Positions 43,291-51,452 of a stretch of DNA of 64,000 nucleotides are shown here, piece after piece. This DNA comes from Chryseomicrobium sp. FSL W7-1435. Its GTDB lineage: Bacteria > Bacillota > Bacilli > Bacillales_A > Planococcaceae. Each line of letters begins with the position of its first letter. Within the stretch, counting starts at the first letter, position 1. The stretch lies in assembly GCF_038595005.1 (NCBI RefSeq), contig NZ_CP151997.1:620001-684000 (forward strand), given 5' to 3'. A model generated the notes under the pieces. It did not search any database, was not told the DNA's origin, and worked only from the letters and a program-made list of their open reading frames with translations. Made by a program: the position numbers and the translations under genes.

Positions 43291-44412
43291 ATGAACATCA
43301 TCATTAGTCCAGACTCATTTAAAGGCACTTTACGAGCTCAAGAGGCTGCGCGAGCAATAGAAGAAGGCATTAGGCTAGCGAATCCCACGGCCACGTGCAC
43401 CTTATTACCGATAGCCGATGGAGGGGAAGGAACATTAGATGTTCTAGTTGACCTGACAAAAGGTCATGTCCATGAAGTCATTGTCAGTGACCCTCTGGGG
43501 AGACCTATCACTGCCAGGTATGGCATTTTGGGGGACAAGCAAACTGCTGTTATTGAAATGGCTGAGGCTTCAGGAATTACTAGGGTGACACAGAATGAAC
43601 GTGATCCATTGCGCTCTAGCACTTACGGTACGGGAGAATTAATTAAACATGCACTTGATCATGGCTGTCGTAAGTTTGTAATTGCTATTGGTGGAAGTGC
43701 AACTAATGATGGTGGGATTGGAACTCTCCAAGCTTTAGGGGTACGTTTTTATGATGAAAAGGGAACAGAGCTTGGCACCTATTTACCAGATTACCTACAT
43801 CTTGCACGTATTGATTTGACTAGGATTGATCAACGTATTGCGTCCTGTGATTTTTCAATAGCCTGTGATGTCGATAATCCTCTTCTCGGAGAACGTGGAG
43901 CAACAGCTATATTTGGTCCGCAAAAAGGGGTGTTTAAAGAAGAGGCCACTATTCTTGAAGCGATACTTACTCGCTATGCAAGGGTAGTTGAACAAATGAC
44001 GGGAGAAGCCACTCACTTGAGACCAGGAGCAGGGGCTGCGGGAGGTCTTGGAACGGCTCTTCTTGCGTTCTTTCCTGCTCACTTGGAACGAGGGATTGAT
44101 AGCGTTTTGGACGCCATTCAATTTGACGCCTATCTGCAACAGGCCGACTGGGTGATTACAGGAGAAGGGAAGTCAGACGTACAGACGTTATCTGGAAAAG
44201 CGCCTCTTGGTATTGCACAACGCGCAGAGAAGGCAGGAGTGGATGTTGCCTTGCTGTCTGGCATGATTCCCACTGAGGAGCTTCTGTTGCTCGCTCCTCA
44301 TTTTACACATCTGGAAGCCGTCGTGTCAGAAAATTGTTCGATTGAAGAAGCATTAGCGAAGCCGTACGAAGCGCTCGTTTCAGCGGCTGCGCGTTTAGGG
44401 AGAAAACTTTAA
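43291..44412 (+). CDS. glxK: glycerate kinase (copy 2, catabolic locus)
   Basis: A 373-residue glycerate kinase with the canonical IIISPDSFKGTLRAQEAARAIEEG start, PIADGGEGTLDVL, GGSATNDGGIGTLQALG and GAGAAGGLGTALLAFFP. It sits 18 bp before a GntP-family permease gene and opposite a CdaR-type regulator, the standard layout for uptake and use of glycerate as a carbon source. The GGGGGA ribosome binding site is clear. Compared with copy 1 it has the orthodox SFKGT motif. Confidence 0.94.
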   Translation: MNIIISPDSFKGTLRAQEAARAIEEGIRLANPTATCTLLPIADGGEGTLDVLVDLTKGHVHEVIVSDPLGRPITARYGILGDKQTAVIEMAEASGITRVTQNERDPLRSSTYGTGELIKHALDHGCRKFVIAIGGSATNDGGIGTLQALGVRFYDEKGTELGTYLPDYLHLARIDLTRIDQRIASCDFSIACDVDNPLLGERGATAIFGPQKGVFKEEATILEAILTRYARVVEQMTGEATHLRPGAGAAGGLGTALLAFFPAHLERGIDSVLDAIQFDAYLQQADWVITGEGKSDVQTLSGKAPLGIAQRAEKAGVDVALLSGMIPTEELLLLAPHFTHLEAVVSENCSIEEALAKPYEALVSAAARLGRKL

Positions 44413-44430
44413 ATTTAAGGGGGAAATCAC

Positions 44431-45771
44431 ATGTTATTTGCAATTATTTTACTAGGGGTCGTGTTAATAGTTTTTGCAACCGCTGTCTTGAAAGTCCATC
44501 CGTTCATTTCTTTGATTGTAGCTGCATTCTTTGTAGGTATAGCGGCAGGTTTACCACTTACTGAGGTTGTGAGATTTGTAAATGAAGGTTTTGGCGGGTT
44601 GATGACCAGTATTGGTCTTGTCATTGTGGCAGGAACAATTATTGGTGTCATTTTAGAGAAGTCTGGTGCAGCTTATCGTATGGCTGAGGTTGTCTTGCGT
44701 CTTATTGGAGAGAAGCGACCTCAACTTGCTATGTCATTGATTGGTTATATCGTATCCATTCCAGTTTTTTGTGACTCGGGGTATGTTATTTTATCAAGCT
44801 TGAAAAAGGCACTCGCAAAACGTGCCAAAGTAGCTGTGGCTTCGATGGCAATTGCACTTGCTACAGGACTTTTTGCAACGCACACATTAGTACCACCGAC
44901 ACCAGGTCCGATTGCAGCGGCTGGAAATATTGGTGCGGCGGACTATCTCGGTACGATTATTTTAGTTGGTTTGTTAATTTCCATTCCGGCAGTTCTCGTC
45001 GGGTATATTTGGGCAATCAAAATTGGTCCTAAGATTCAAGTGGAAGAAGACTTAGAAGCCTTGGATTATGATGAAATCATTTCGACGTTTGGCAAGATGC
45101 CATCTGCTTTCAAATCGTTCTTACCTCTAGTTGTTCCAATCGCATTGATAGCAATGGGATCGATTGCCACGGCTTTAGGGGGAGAGGGCGGAGTTACATC
45201 GTTCTTCCAATTCCTTGGAGCGCCGACAGTCGCACTATTCCTTGGTGTATTTGCCGCACTACCTCTATTGCCTTCCTATGATAACGAAACACTTACCGGA
45301 TGGGTTGGAGACGGCTTAAAAGAAGCCGCACCTATTCTTTTAATCACTGGAGCAGGTGGCGCATTCGGAACGGTTATTCGGAACACAGGAGTTGCCGATC
45401 AATTGCAGGCAATGGACTTGTCTGCTTTTGGTACGGGTGCTTTGTTCCTAATTGTTCCTTTCTTGATTGCAGCAGCTCTTAAAACAGCACAAGGGTCTTC
45501 TACTACAGCTCTAGTCATTACATCTACACTTGTAGCACCTCTTGTTGTAGAGCTGGGTATCACTGGAGGCGTACCGCTTGCGCTAGTGGTAATGGCAATT
45601 GGAGCTGGTGCGATGACAGTGAGTCACGTTAATGACAGCTTCTTCTGGGTAGTGACAGAATTCAGTGGAATGAAAGTGACAGATGCGTATAAAGCGATGA
45701 CGATGTCTACGTTACTGATGGGGATCACCACAATCGTTGTGACTATGGTAGCTTGGGTGATATTTGTTTAA
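44431..45771 (+). CDS. GntP family permease, probable glycerate transporter
   Basis: A 446-residue membrane protein of the gluconate:H+ symporter (GntP) family with about 12-13 helices. Family segments: GFGGLMTSIGLVIVAGTIIGVILEKSGAA, IPVFCDSGYVILSSL, ATHTLVPPTPGPIAAA and the C-terminal VSHVNDSFFWVVTEFSGM. Linkage to glycerate kinase and the CdaR-like regulator argues that the substrate is glycerate rather than gluconate (inference). AGGGGG lies before ATG 44431; a terminator follows. Confidence 0.9.
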   Translation: MLFAIILLGVVLIVFATAVLKVHPFISLIVAAFFVGIAAGLPLTEVVRFVNEGFGGLMTSIGLVIVAGTIIGVILEKSGAAYRMAEVVLRLIGEKRPQLAMSLIGYIVSIPVFCDSGYVILSSLKKALAKRAKVAVASMAIALATGLFATHTLVPPTPGPIAAAGNIGAADYLGTIILVGLLISIPAVLVGYIWAIKIGPKIQVEEDLEALDYDEIISTFGKMPSAFKSFLPLVVPIALIAMGSIATALGGEGGVTSFFQFLGAPTVALFLGVFAALPLLPSYDNETLTGWVGDGLKEAAPILLITGAGGAFGTVIRNTGVADQLQAMDLSAFGTGALFLIVPFLIAAALKTAQGSSTTALVITSTLVAPLVVELGITGGVPLALVVMAIGAGAMTVSHVNDSFFWVVTEFSGMKVTDAYKAMTMSTLLMGITTIVVTMVAWVIFV

Positions 45772-45808
45772 GACAATACGATTTAATTAAAGAGGTTGGA
45801 CAAAAATT

Positions 45809-45858
45809 AATCAGCAAGTTCTCTAGAGTAAATTTCAGAGAACTTGCTGATTTATTTG
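45809..45858 (+). terminator. terminator of glycerate operon
   Basis: AATCAGCAAGTTCTCT pairs with AGAGAACTTGCTGATT (16 bp, perfect), then TATTTG. Confidence 0.85.
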
Positions 45859-45863
45859 TGTAT

Positions 45864-45987
45864 GTTGAGTTCCGTTCCGGGGCTGCGTTCCGTTGGCGCG
45901 CTGTGAGCCTCCTCGTCGCAGGCTCCTGCGGGGTCTCACATTCCGACTTTTGATCCCACTGGAGTCAACCCCTCCACTCCACTCAAC
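45864..45987. repeat. GC-rich 124-bp intergenic repeat with inverted ends
   Basis: The element opens GTTGAGTTCCGTTCCGGGG and closes CCCCTCCACTCCACTCAAC; the ends are imperfect inverted repeats (13 of 19). Inside, GTGAG...CTCAC encloses GAGCCT/AGGCTC. GC content is far above the flanks. It resembles MITE-like or REP-like elements that occur in many copies in Bacillales genomes; only one copy is in this window. No gene is present. Confidence 0.6.
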
Positions 45988-46049
45988 TTTCTAACTAGTG
46001 AGCACTATTACTCTATTTTTTTCCAGCCTTTTTTGTGCTAATCGTTTGA

Positions 46050-47279
46050 TTAGGCTACGGAAACATCCGGTTTCTTTTTGTGGCGTGAATAAAACCAAAA
46101 CATGGCGAAGAATACAAGACTACTGGAGAGTCGCAGACCTGCATTAATATGCATAGCTTCGACAATTCCGAAAAGTTCCAAGAACAAAATACCAATCTGA
46201 GGTGCAATAAACGCCATTAACGATAACAAAACATTGTAAGTCGTGATGCAATAGGTACGCTTGTCGACCGGACTATGCTCTAGCAACATATTGAACATGA
46301 CTAAGATCACACCGGACAAGAAGAAGCCAGACGTCGTCTGAACCAAGAACAGTAAGTAGAAATTTGTCGTAAGCACTGTGAAGAATGGGGCGGACGCCAT
46401 TCCGATTGCCAGGACGATAAAGACTAACGTATTGGAATATTTCTCGGACCACTTTTTCCAAAGCGGATACGTGAAGAATTGCATCAACATATTACCTGCA
46501 GAGAACATGCTGAACCAAAAAATTGTGGCTTCTGCAATACGCACGTGATAGATATTGAACAAGCCCCACGCCATCTGCCAAGTGAAATTAAAGAACAGGG
46601 CAGCGACTAAAAACCAACGATAGCCTTGATCTTTGAATATCGACCAATCCATAAGTTTTGGCTTACTCTCGGAAACAATCGGTTCATTTTCTTTATGGCG
46701 AAGAACTAAAAATCCTTCCAATAGACCAAAGCAGAGAGCTACTGCAAATAGCACTTGATACGACAGGACACTATCCGTCGCGTCTCGCAACACAATACCT
46801 ACAAAAAGTGTGGTGAAAAGTCCAACAATCGTCAGCATTCGATTTCGGTCACTAAAGAATTGTGCCCGTCGATGCTCATCCACTAACCCACTGATTAGAG
46901 TTTGCCAGCCAATCGTTGCAAGGGCTGTTGGGACATGCATCATTCCAATGATGACGAGAAATGCCCAAGCTTGCCATTCAGAAGGAAGATACACGACAAA
47001 GACAATTGCTATAAAAAATAGCCTAGCCGTAATAATCGCTGTTCCGACAATACGTTTATGGGTCGAGCTCTTATTCAGTAAAATGGCTGCTGGAATTGTC
47101 ATTAAGAGGGCGATTAACGGTGGCAAAGAACTAAGAAGGCCTACTTGATAATTGCTTGCACCGAGTATGGTAATCATAAAAAGCGGAAAAAAGGTATTGG
47201 TGATATTGACGGCCATGGTGGAAGCCATACCGTTGTAAATACTGATCCGTTCATTGTACGGGCGGTCCATTTTTAACAT
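46050..47279 (-). CDS. MFS transporter
   Basis: A 409-residue major facilitator with about 12 transmembrane helices. Start MLKMDRPYNERISIYNGMASTMAVNI is followed by the MFS loop (VDEHRRAQFFSDRNRM). Substrate unknown. The supported start is ATG 47279 (GGAG eight bases upstream); the open frame to 47384 includes the previous gene's terminator. It is separated from the upstream MFS gene by that terminator, so it is a separate unit. Confidence 0.78.
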   Translation of the reverse strand: MLKMDRPYNERISIYNGMASTMAVNITNTFFPLFMITILGASNYQVGLLSSLPPLIALLMTIPAAILLNKSSTHKRIVGTAIITARLFFIAIVFVVYLPSEWQAWAFLVIIGMMHVPTALATIGWQTLISGLVDEHRRAQFFSDRNRMLTIVGLFTTLFVGIVLRDATDSVLSYQVLFAVALCFGLLEGFLVLRHKENEPIVSESKPKLMDWSIFKDQGYRWFLVAALFFNFTWQMAWGLFNIYHVRIAEATIFWFSMFSAGNMLMQFFTYPLWKKWSEKYSNTLVFIVLAIGMASAPFFTVLTTNFYLLFLVQTTSGFFLSGVILVMFNMLLEHSPVDKRTYCITTYNVLLSLMAFIAPQIGILFLELFGIVEAMHINAGLRLSSSLVFFAMFWFYSRHKKKPDVSVA

Positions 47280-47370
47280 AAGTGTTCTCCATCCATCATT
47301 CGATACCTGAATTATACTCCGGAAACCGAAATTTACAAGAGTCTTCAGAAAGATTTTTCGATTGACGAAG

Positions 47371-47400
47371 AAAAAGACATCCAACTCAGGATGTCTTTTG
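47371..47400 (-). terminator. terminator of YbfB-type MFS gene
   Basis: Minus strand AAAAGACATCC-N6-GGATGTCTTTTT; overlaps the gene's final codons. Confidence 0.82.
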
Positions 47401-48549
47401 TCGTTCTATAGTAATAATGGGTAGTATACAGAGTGCCCCGAGTCCAATCACTCCAGCTGCTCCGATTAATGCCACAGAGTAACTGCCGGTCTGTTCGGCT
47501 AAAGAAGAAGCCAAGATAGGACCGATCATCTGTCCAAGTGCATAAGTAACAGTAAGAACAGACAAAATTCGAGCACTTGCATGAGGGAACTTTTCCCTAG
47601 CATACGAGGCGACCAGGACTGTCACACCCATAAATGTGGCTCCGAATAGGAGCGCACTTAAATAAAAGCTTGCCGGGCTCTCAGAAAGAGCAGGTAACAA
47701 CACACCAGTTGCTTGAATGACAAGCAGTACGAAAAAGGACTTCATCCAGCCGAACCGACTTCCGACGAAAGCCCAAACCATAGTCGAAGGAACTGCAGCC
47801 AACCCGACAAGCGCCCAGACATCTGTTCCGCTTCCTGCAAACACACTAGAATCTTCCGCAATTGCCACGATAAACGTACCGGTAATAATATAACCAAGCC
47901 CCTCAAGTCCATAAGCGATCAGTAACCAAATCAACCACGGTTCAAATCGTTTCTTTTCCGTTGATTTTAAAACCACAGGATCTGTAGGGGTTGCATCCTC
48001 TTTGACGACAGCCAACACGTAAATGGCAAGTATAAGAGCAATAAACCCTAGGCCTATCCATGCACCATCGCTTGAAAAATGAGCAATGAGGGGAGCAACA
48101 ACTAAACCTGATACAAAAATGCCAAGTCCTACGCCTGCATACATCACACCAGACAATCCGATGCGACCGATGGAAGCAAGCCGGTCTAGAACAATACTAC
48201 TTGTGAGGACGAATACAAAAGCACTTGTTATCCCAGAGATAAATCGAAAGACCATCCAAAAAGCAGGGGAATCGACCAGACCCATTGCGAAAGTCAATGC
48301 TATACTGATGGCCAAACTTATCGTAAGCAATTTTGTGCGAAAGCGTTGTATCGGTAAAATACTTCCTGCAATTGCTCCAACCAAATATCCCGCATAATTT
48401 GCCGAAGCTAATGTCCCTGCGAAAACAGTTGTAAATCCCTTTTCTACCTGCATAAATGGTAAGATAGGTGTATAAGCAAAGCGGCCAATACTCATGGCGA
48501 TGAAGAGGGCAAAAACACCGCCAATGACCAGATAGAGTGGATGCTTCAT
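47386..48549 (-). CDS. YbfB/YjiJ family MFS transporter
   Basis: A 387-residue, 12-helix MFS protein of the YbfB/YjiJ type, seen from the N-terminal ALFIAMSIGRFAYTPILPFMQ and the glycine-rich SANYAGYLVGAIAGS. Role unknown, possibly efflux. GAGGTG precedes ATG 48549; an in-frame GTG at 48558 lies in that site. It is divergent from the DUF1801 operon. Confidence 0.82.
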   Translation of the reverse strand: MKHPLYLVIGGVFALFIAMSIGRFAYTPILPFMQVEKGFTTVFAGTLASANYAGYLVGAIAGSILPIQRFRTKLLTISLAISIALTFAMGLVDSPAFWMVFRFISGITSAFVFVLTSSIVLDRLASIGRIGLSGVMYAGVGLGIFVSGLVVAPLIAHFSSDGAWIGLGFIALILAIYVLAVVKEDATPTDPVVLKSTEKKRFEPWLIWLLIAYGLEGLGYIITGTFIVAIAEDSSVFAGSGTDVWALVGLAAVPSTMVWAFVGSRFGWMKSFFVLLVIQATGVLLPALSESPASFYLSALLFGATFMGVTVLVASYAREKFPHASARILSVLTVTYALGQMIGPILASSLAEQTGSYSVALIGAAGVIGLGALCILPIITIERQKTS

Positions 48550-48640
48550 GATGTTCACCTCGGTTCATTCATTTCACTATATCTTAGTATACGTGAAACA
48601 TTCGCTTTGCGAAATAGTCGTTGAAAGGGCGGGATTCATC

Positions 48641-49063
48641 ATGGCTTATGAACAAAAAACAAAACCAACGGATGAAAGTGTCATTGCGTTCATTGAAGAA
48701 ATTGAAAAGCCCTCCAAAAAAGAGGATGCTTACCGATTACTCGATATTTTCCATGAAGAGACAGGTCTTGAACCAATCCTTTGGGGGCCGAGTATAATAG
48801 GGTACGGCTCCTATCATTTTCGATACGCAACTGGACATGAAGGCGACGCGCCACTAGTGGGATTCTCACCGCGTAAAGCCGCTTTGAGTCTTTACATTGC
48901 CCCCAGTGAAGAAGAACGGGAGAAGTACCTTTCTCGTTTAGGGAAGCATAAATCAGGAAAAGCCTGTATCTATGTGAATAAGCTTCAAGATATAGACGAG
49001 AGTGTTTTACGTGAAATGATTCGTAGATCAGTTGAAGTGACGAGAGCGAGGTATCCGGAATGA
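48641..49063 (+). CDS. DUF1801 domain protein
   Basis: A 140-residue protein of the DUF1801/YdhG family: TKPTDESVIAFIEEIEKPSKKEDAYRLLDIF, GLEPILWGPSIIGYGSYHFRYATGHEGD, GFSPRKAALSLYIAP, and GKACIYVNKLQDIDESVL. Related proteins include frataxin-like iron chaperones, but the function of this subgroup is open. GGGCGGGA is a modest ribosome binding site for ATG 48641. It overlaps the next gene by four bases (ATGA). Confidence 0.8.
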   Translation: MAYEQKTKPTDESVIAFIEEIEKPSKKEDAYRLLDIFHEETGLEPILWGPSIIGYGSYHFRYATGHEGDAPLVGFSPRKAALSLYIAPSEEEREKYLSRLGKHKSGKACIYVNKLQDIDESVLREMIRRSVEVTRARYPE

Positions 49064-49527
49064 AATGGGATTGTTCTATTGATATAAATGCACCGATTGA
49101 GATTGTGTGGGACCTATTTGACGAACGGCATCCAAAACGGATCATGCCAAAAGTTGACAGCAATGAATGGATTGTACAAAATGAACCTCTCACGGGCTCA
49201 TCCTATAAACAAACTTACCGTGAGGGAAAGCGAACAGAGACTTATTTAGTGACCATCACCGAGTTTAAAGATGAACCTGAAGAAAAAACAAAATCTATTC
49301 AGTTTGTTCTTGCCAATCTTTTTGAAACGAATTTAACATTTGAAATGCAAAAGCTAGCGGATTCGCGTACACAATTTCGTTATGTTGGTTCCAATGAAGG
49401 CATTAACTTGATGGCGAAGACCATGTTAAAGTTAGGGAAGAAGCAAGAAAACGGTGGTCCAGTCGTGGCAGAATTTATGGACCGAGTAAAACAAGAAGCA
49501 GAAAAAGATGCGAAAGGAAGTGAATAA
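49060..49527 (+). CDS. SRPBCC family protein
   Basis: A 155-residue START-like domain protein (MKWDCSIDINAPIEIVWDLFDERHPKRIMPKV at the start; C-terminal helix FMDRVKQEAEKDAKG). Expected to form a hydrophobic-ligand cavity; ligand unknown. It is translationally coupled to the DUF1801 gene and is followed two bases later by a small helical gene, so these form one operon with the RNase H-fold gene. Confidence 0.75.
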   Translation: MKWDCSIDINAPIEIVWDLFDERHPKRIMPKVDSNEWIVQNEPLTGSSYKQTYREGKRTETYLVTITEFKDEPEEKTKSIQFVLANLFETNLTFEMQKLADSRTQFRYVGSNEGINLMAKTMLKLGKKQENGGPVVAEFMDRVKQEAEKDAKGSE

Positions 49528-49529
49528 CC

Positions 49530-49724
49530 ATGAAATATTTACAAGCTCAAATGAGTCAATTAGTAAAATCAGATCGCGAACTTCAACAAAAATTAAAACA
49601 GTTGATGAAAGAGCACGATTTAGGAAAAGCGCATGCTCTAAAAGCACTTTACCATGCTGAGGTAGCAGACAGCGGGAAACATATGGAGGCTTATAAAGAG
49701 TTAGACGGTCTTCATTCGAATTAA
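49530..49724 (+). CDS. small helical hypothetical protein
   Basis: A 64-residue, amphipathic helical protein (MSQLVKSDRELQQKLKQLMKEHDLGKAHALKALYHAEVAD). No family recognised. AGGAAGTG before ATG 49530 and tight spacing to both neighbours support expression within the operon. Confidence 0.6.
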   Translation: MKYLQAQMSQLVKSDRELQQKLKQLMKEHDLGKAHALKALYHAEVADSGKHMEAYKELDGLHSN

Positions 49725-49749
49725 TCCTAGCCAATAGGGGGTCTTCCTG

Positions 49750-50409
49750 ATGAATGTATCGATTCGTTGGCTTTATAAAACACCGAAAAATCAAGAAACA
49801 CGTTTTGAGTCGGGGGAAATGCCACTCGAAAGAGCACTGATGTTCATTGAAGATATGGAACGAACAGGTCGTGTGAAACAAGTGGATATTATTGATGCAC
49901 GCGGGACATTTTGGACTGTGAAAGAAGCTAAGCGCTTTTTAAAAGAAGTCGAAGTAGAGCCTCACAACATACGCCTGTATTTTGATGGAGGCTACAAGCG
50001 AGAAACGGCTGAAGCAGGCTTAGGCTGTGTGATTTATTATGAGCAGAATGGAAAATCCTATCGCTTGCGACAAAATGCATTCGTTGAAGGATTTACATCG
50101 AATAATGAAGCAGAGTTTGCGGCATTGCATTTGGCTTTACAGGAACTTGAATTCCTCGGAGCAAAGGGTGTACCGGTCGAAATTCGAGGCGATTCTCAAG
50201 TCGTTTTGCAGCACATGATTGAAGACTGGGAAATCATGGACCCGACGCTCGCTTCTTGGGGACGCCGAGTTGACCAAAAGTTGGAGAAAATGAAGCTGCA
50301 GCCGGAATACCATCAGATACCACGACATAAAAACAATGAAGCCAACCGTTTGGCAACGCAGGCACTCAAGGGAATCCCTGTCGCGGCTGAAATAGAAATG
50401 GTGCAGTAA
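49750..50409 (+). CDS. RNase HI-fold protein (YpeP-like), reverse-transcriptase-like family
   Basis: A 219-residue protein with an N-terminal extension (1-70) and an RNase H domain. Catalytic positions are Asp79 (YFDGG), Glu120 (SNNEAE) and Asp148 (RGDSQ); the fourth carboxylate position is Asn199 (NNEANRLA) instead of Asp. YpeP-type proteins of Bacillales share this layout. It may degrade RNA-DNA hybrids weakly or act on other nucleic acids. GGGGGT lies before ATG 49750; last gene of the DUF1801 operon. Confidence 0.78.
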   Translation: MNVSIRWLYKTPKNQETRFESGEMPLERALMFIEDMERTGRVKQVDIIDARGTFWTVKEAKRFLKEVEVEPHNIRLYFDGGYKRETAEAGLGCVIYYEQNGKSYRLRQNAFVEGFTSNNEAEFAALHLALQELEFLGAKGVPVEIRGDSQVVLQHMIEDWEIMDPTLASWGRRVDQKLEKMKLQPEYHQIPRHKNNEANRLATQALKGIPVAAEIEMVQ

Positions 50410-50412
50410 CTA

Positions 50413-50550
50413 GTTAGATGTGGAAAACGCCACTCTAGAAACTCCGAGGAAATCGAACGGGCCCGTGAAGGCGTTCTTAGCCTTTACGGGTGCGGTTGAT
50501 TCCGCAGTGTGTTTCTGGCGTTTGCAACTCGATTACGTTAGATGTGGAAA
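50413..50550. repeat. TAGATGTGGA-type intergenic repeat, second locus
   Basis: TTAGATGTGGAAAACGCCA opens a long imperfect hairpin (AACGCCA...TGGCGTT, AGAAAC/GTTTCT, CCCGTGAAGGC-GTTCTTA-GCCTTTACGGG at the tip), and the motif TTAGATGTGGAAAACGCCA is repeated at 50539-50557. Same architecture as at 33193-33415, with GGC-GTTnTTn-GCC at the tip in both. Confidence 0.75.
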
Positions 50551-50564
50551 ACGCCACCAATTGA

Positions 50565-50618
50565 AAATCAGTACCCTCTCTTGATAATACTCTTGAGAAG
50601 GTACTGATTTATTTTTTT
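50565..50618. terminator. terminator between RNase H-fold and L7/L12-like genes
   Basis: AAATCAGTACC...GGTACTGATTT stem with an inner CTC/GAG, then ATTTTTTT on the plus strand. Confidence 0.75.
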
Positions 50619-50622
50619 ATGC

Positions 50623-50889
50623 CTATTTTTCATAATGCCGATCAACCGCTTGCTTTGCTTCTAAAAGAGAGAAGCCGTGCTCTTCTCGAACCCGTTTGAC
50701 CGCCTCGACCATCTTGCCTTGTTGCAACAACACGTCTAACTCCTGCTCGAATTCCGGAGAAAATGAGCTAGGTGTTGGGCTTGCTGCTTTTTCAAGACGA
50801 CGAATCCGTGCGCGTAAACTGCGAACTTCCGCATTTAAATAAAAAGTGAAGCCGATTAAGGCAATAAGAAATAAGGTTTGAAAGTCCAT
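50623..50889 (-). CDS. membrane-anchored protein with ribosomal L7/L12-like C-terminal domain
   Basis: An 88-residue protein: one N-terminal hydrophobic helix (about 3-18, FQTLFLIALIGFTFYL), a basic coiled stretch (LRARIRRLEKAA), and a C-terminal L7/L12-like motif (VEAVKRVREEHGFSLLEAKQAVDRHYE). The L7/L12-like fold in small Bacillales proteins is common but unexplained. ATG 50889 is preferred over the GTG at 50898, which overlaps the GAGGAG site. Confidence 0.65.
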   Translation of the reverse strand: MDFQTLFLIALIGFTFYLNAEVRSLRARIRRLEKAASPTPSSFSPEFEQELDVLLQQGKMVEAVKRVREEHGFSLLEAKQAVDRHYEK

Positions 50890-50941
50890 ATCATTCACTC
50901 TCCTCTTGTCTGTTTTTACGTATGAAGAGGTGAATAGTTCC

Positions 50942-51343
50942 TTATTTTCGAGAATTCGCTGGAACAGTAAAGAAGGTCACTACAGCAAACAAGAAGAACG
51001 CAATCAACACAATCGTTCCACCGACAATAAACAATACGAGAATAACGGTGTCATTCAAATTGAAGGGGTTTAGATTGTACATCCACATACCTGCTGTTAG
51101 TCCTATGGCACCAATCATTCCAGTAACACTTTGGATGACTACAAGCTTTTTGTATTTAATTTCAAACACTTGGTAGAAGATGCCCCATGCAAAAACGGAC
51201 AACCAACCGACAAGTAAAATGTGGGCGTGAATCGGACGAAGGGAATAGTCCATAACACCGGCCATGTGAGAACCTAAATAAGTACCGATAAAACCAAAGA
51301 TTGCTGAAAACTGGATAAGGCGAATACTCCATTTCTTTTCCAT
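50942..51343 (-). CDS. small four-helix membrane protein resembling part of heme-copper oxidase subunit I
   Basis: A 133-residue protein with four hydrophobic helices. The motif SHMAGV followed by LRPIHAHILLVGWLSVFAWGIFYQ resembles the His-containing helix of cbb3/NO reductase-type subunit I proteins, but the protein is far too short to be an oxidase. The His residues could bind heme or metal (inference). AGGAGG before ATG 51343 is strong. Confidence 0.6.
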   Translation of the reverse strand: MEKKWSIRLIQFSAIFGFIGTYLGSHMAGVMDYSLRPIHAHILLVGWLSVFAWGIFYQVFEIKYKKLVVIQSVTGMIGAIGLTAGMWMYNLNPFNLNDTVILVLFIVGGTIVLIAFFLFAVVTFFTVPANSRK

Positions 51344-51452
51344 AAAAAAACCTCCTATAAGACTAGTCTCTACATTTAAGTCTATCATTTGTGATACTCT
51401 TTTAACTATGAAGAGATGAACGATAAGTGACAAATGTATAGGGGTGGAAACG

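Noticed and set aside
47280-47384. N-terminal extension of the MFS transporter
   Set aside because: Runs through the preceding gene's terminator; ATG 47279 has a ribosome binding site and the normal MFS N-terminus.
48690-49193. Antisense frame of 167 codons over the DUF1801/SRPBCC genes
   Set aside because: Shadow of two coupled genes with clear families on the plus strand.
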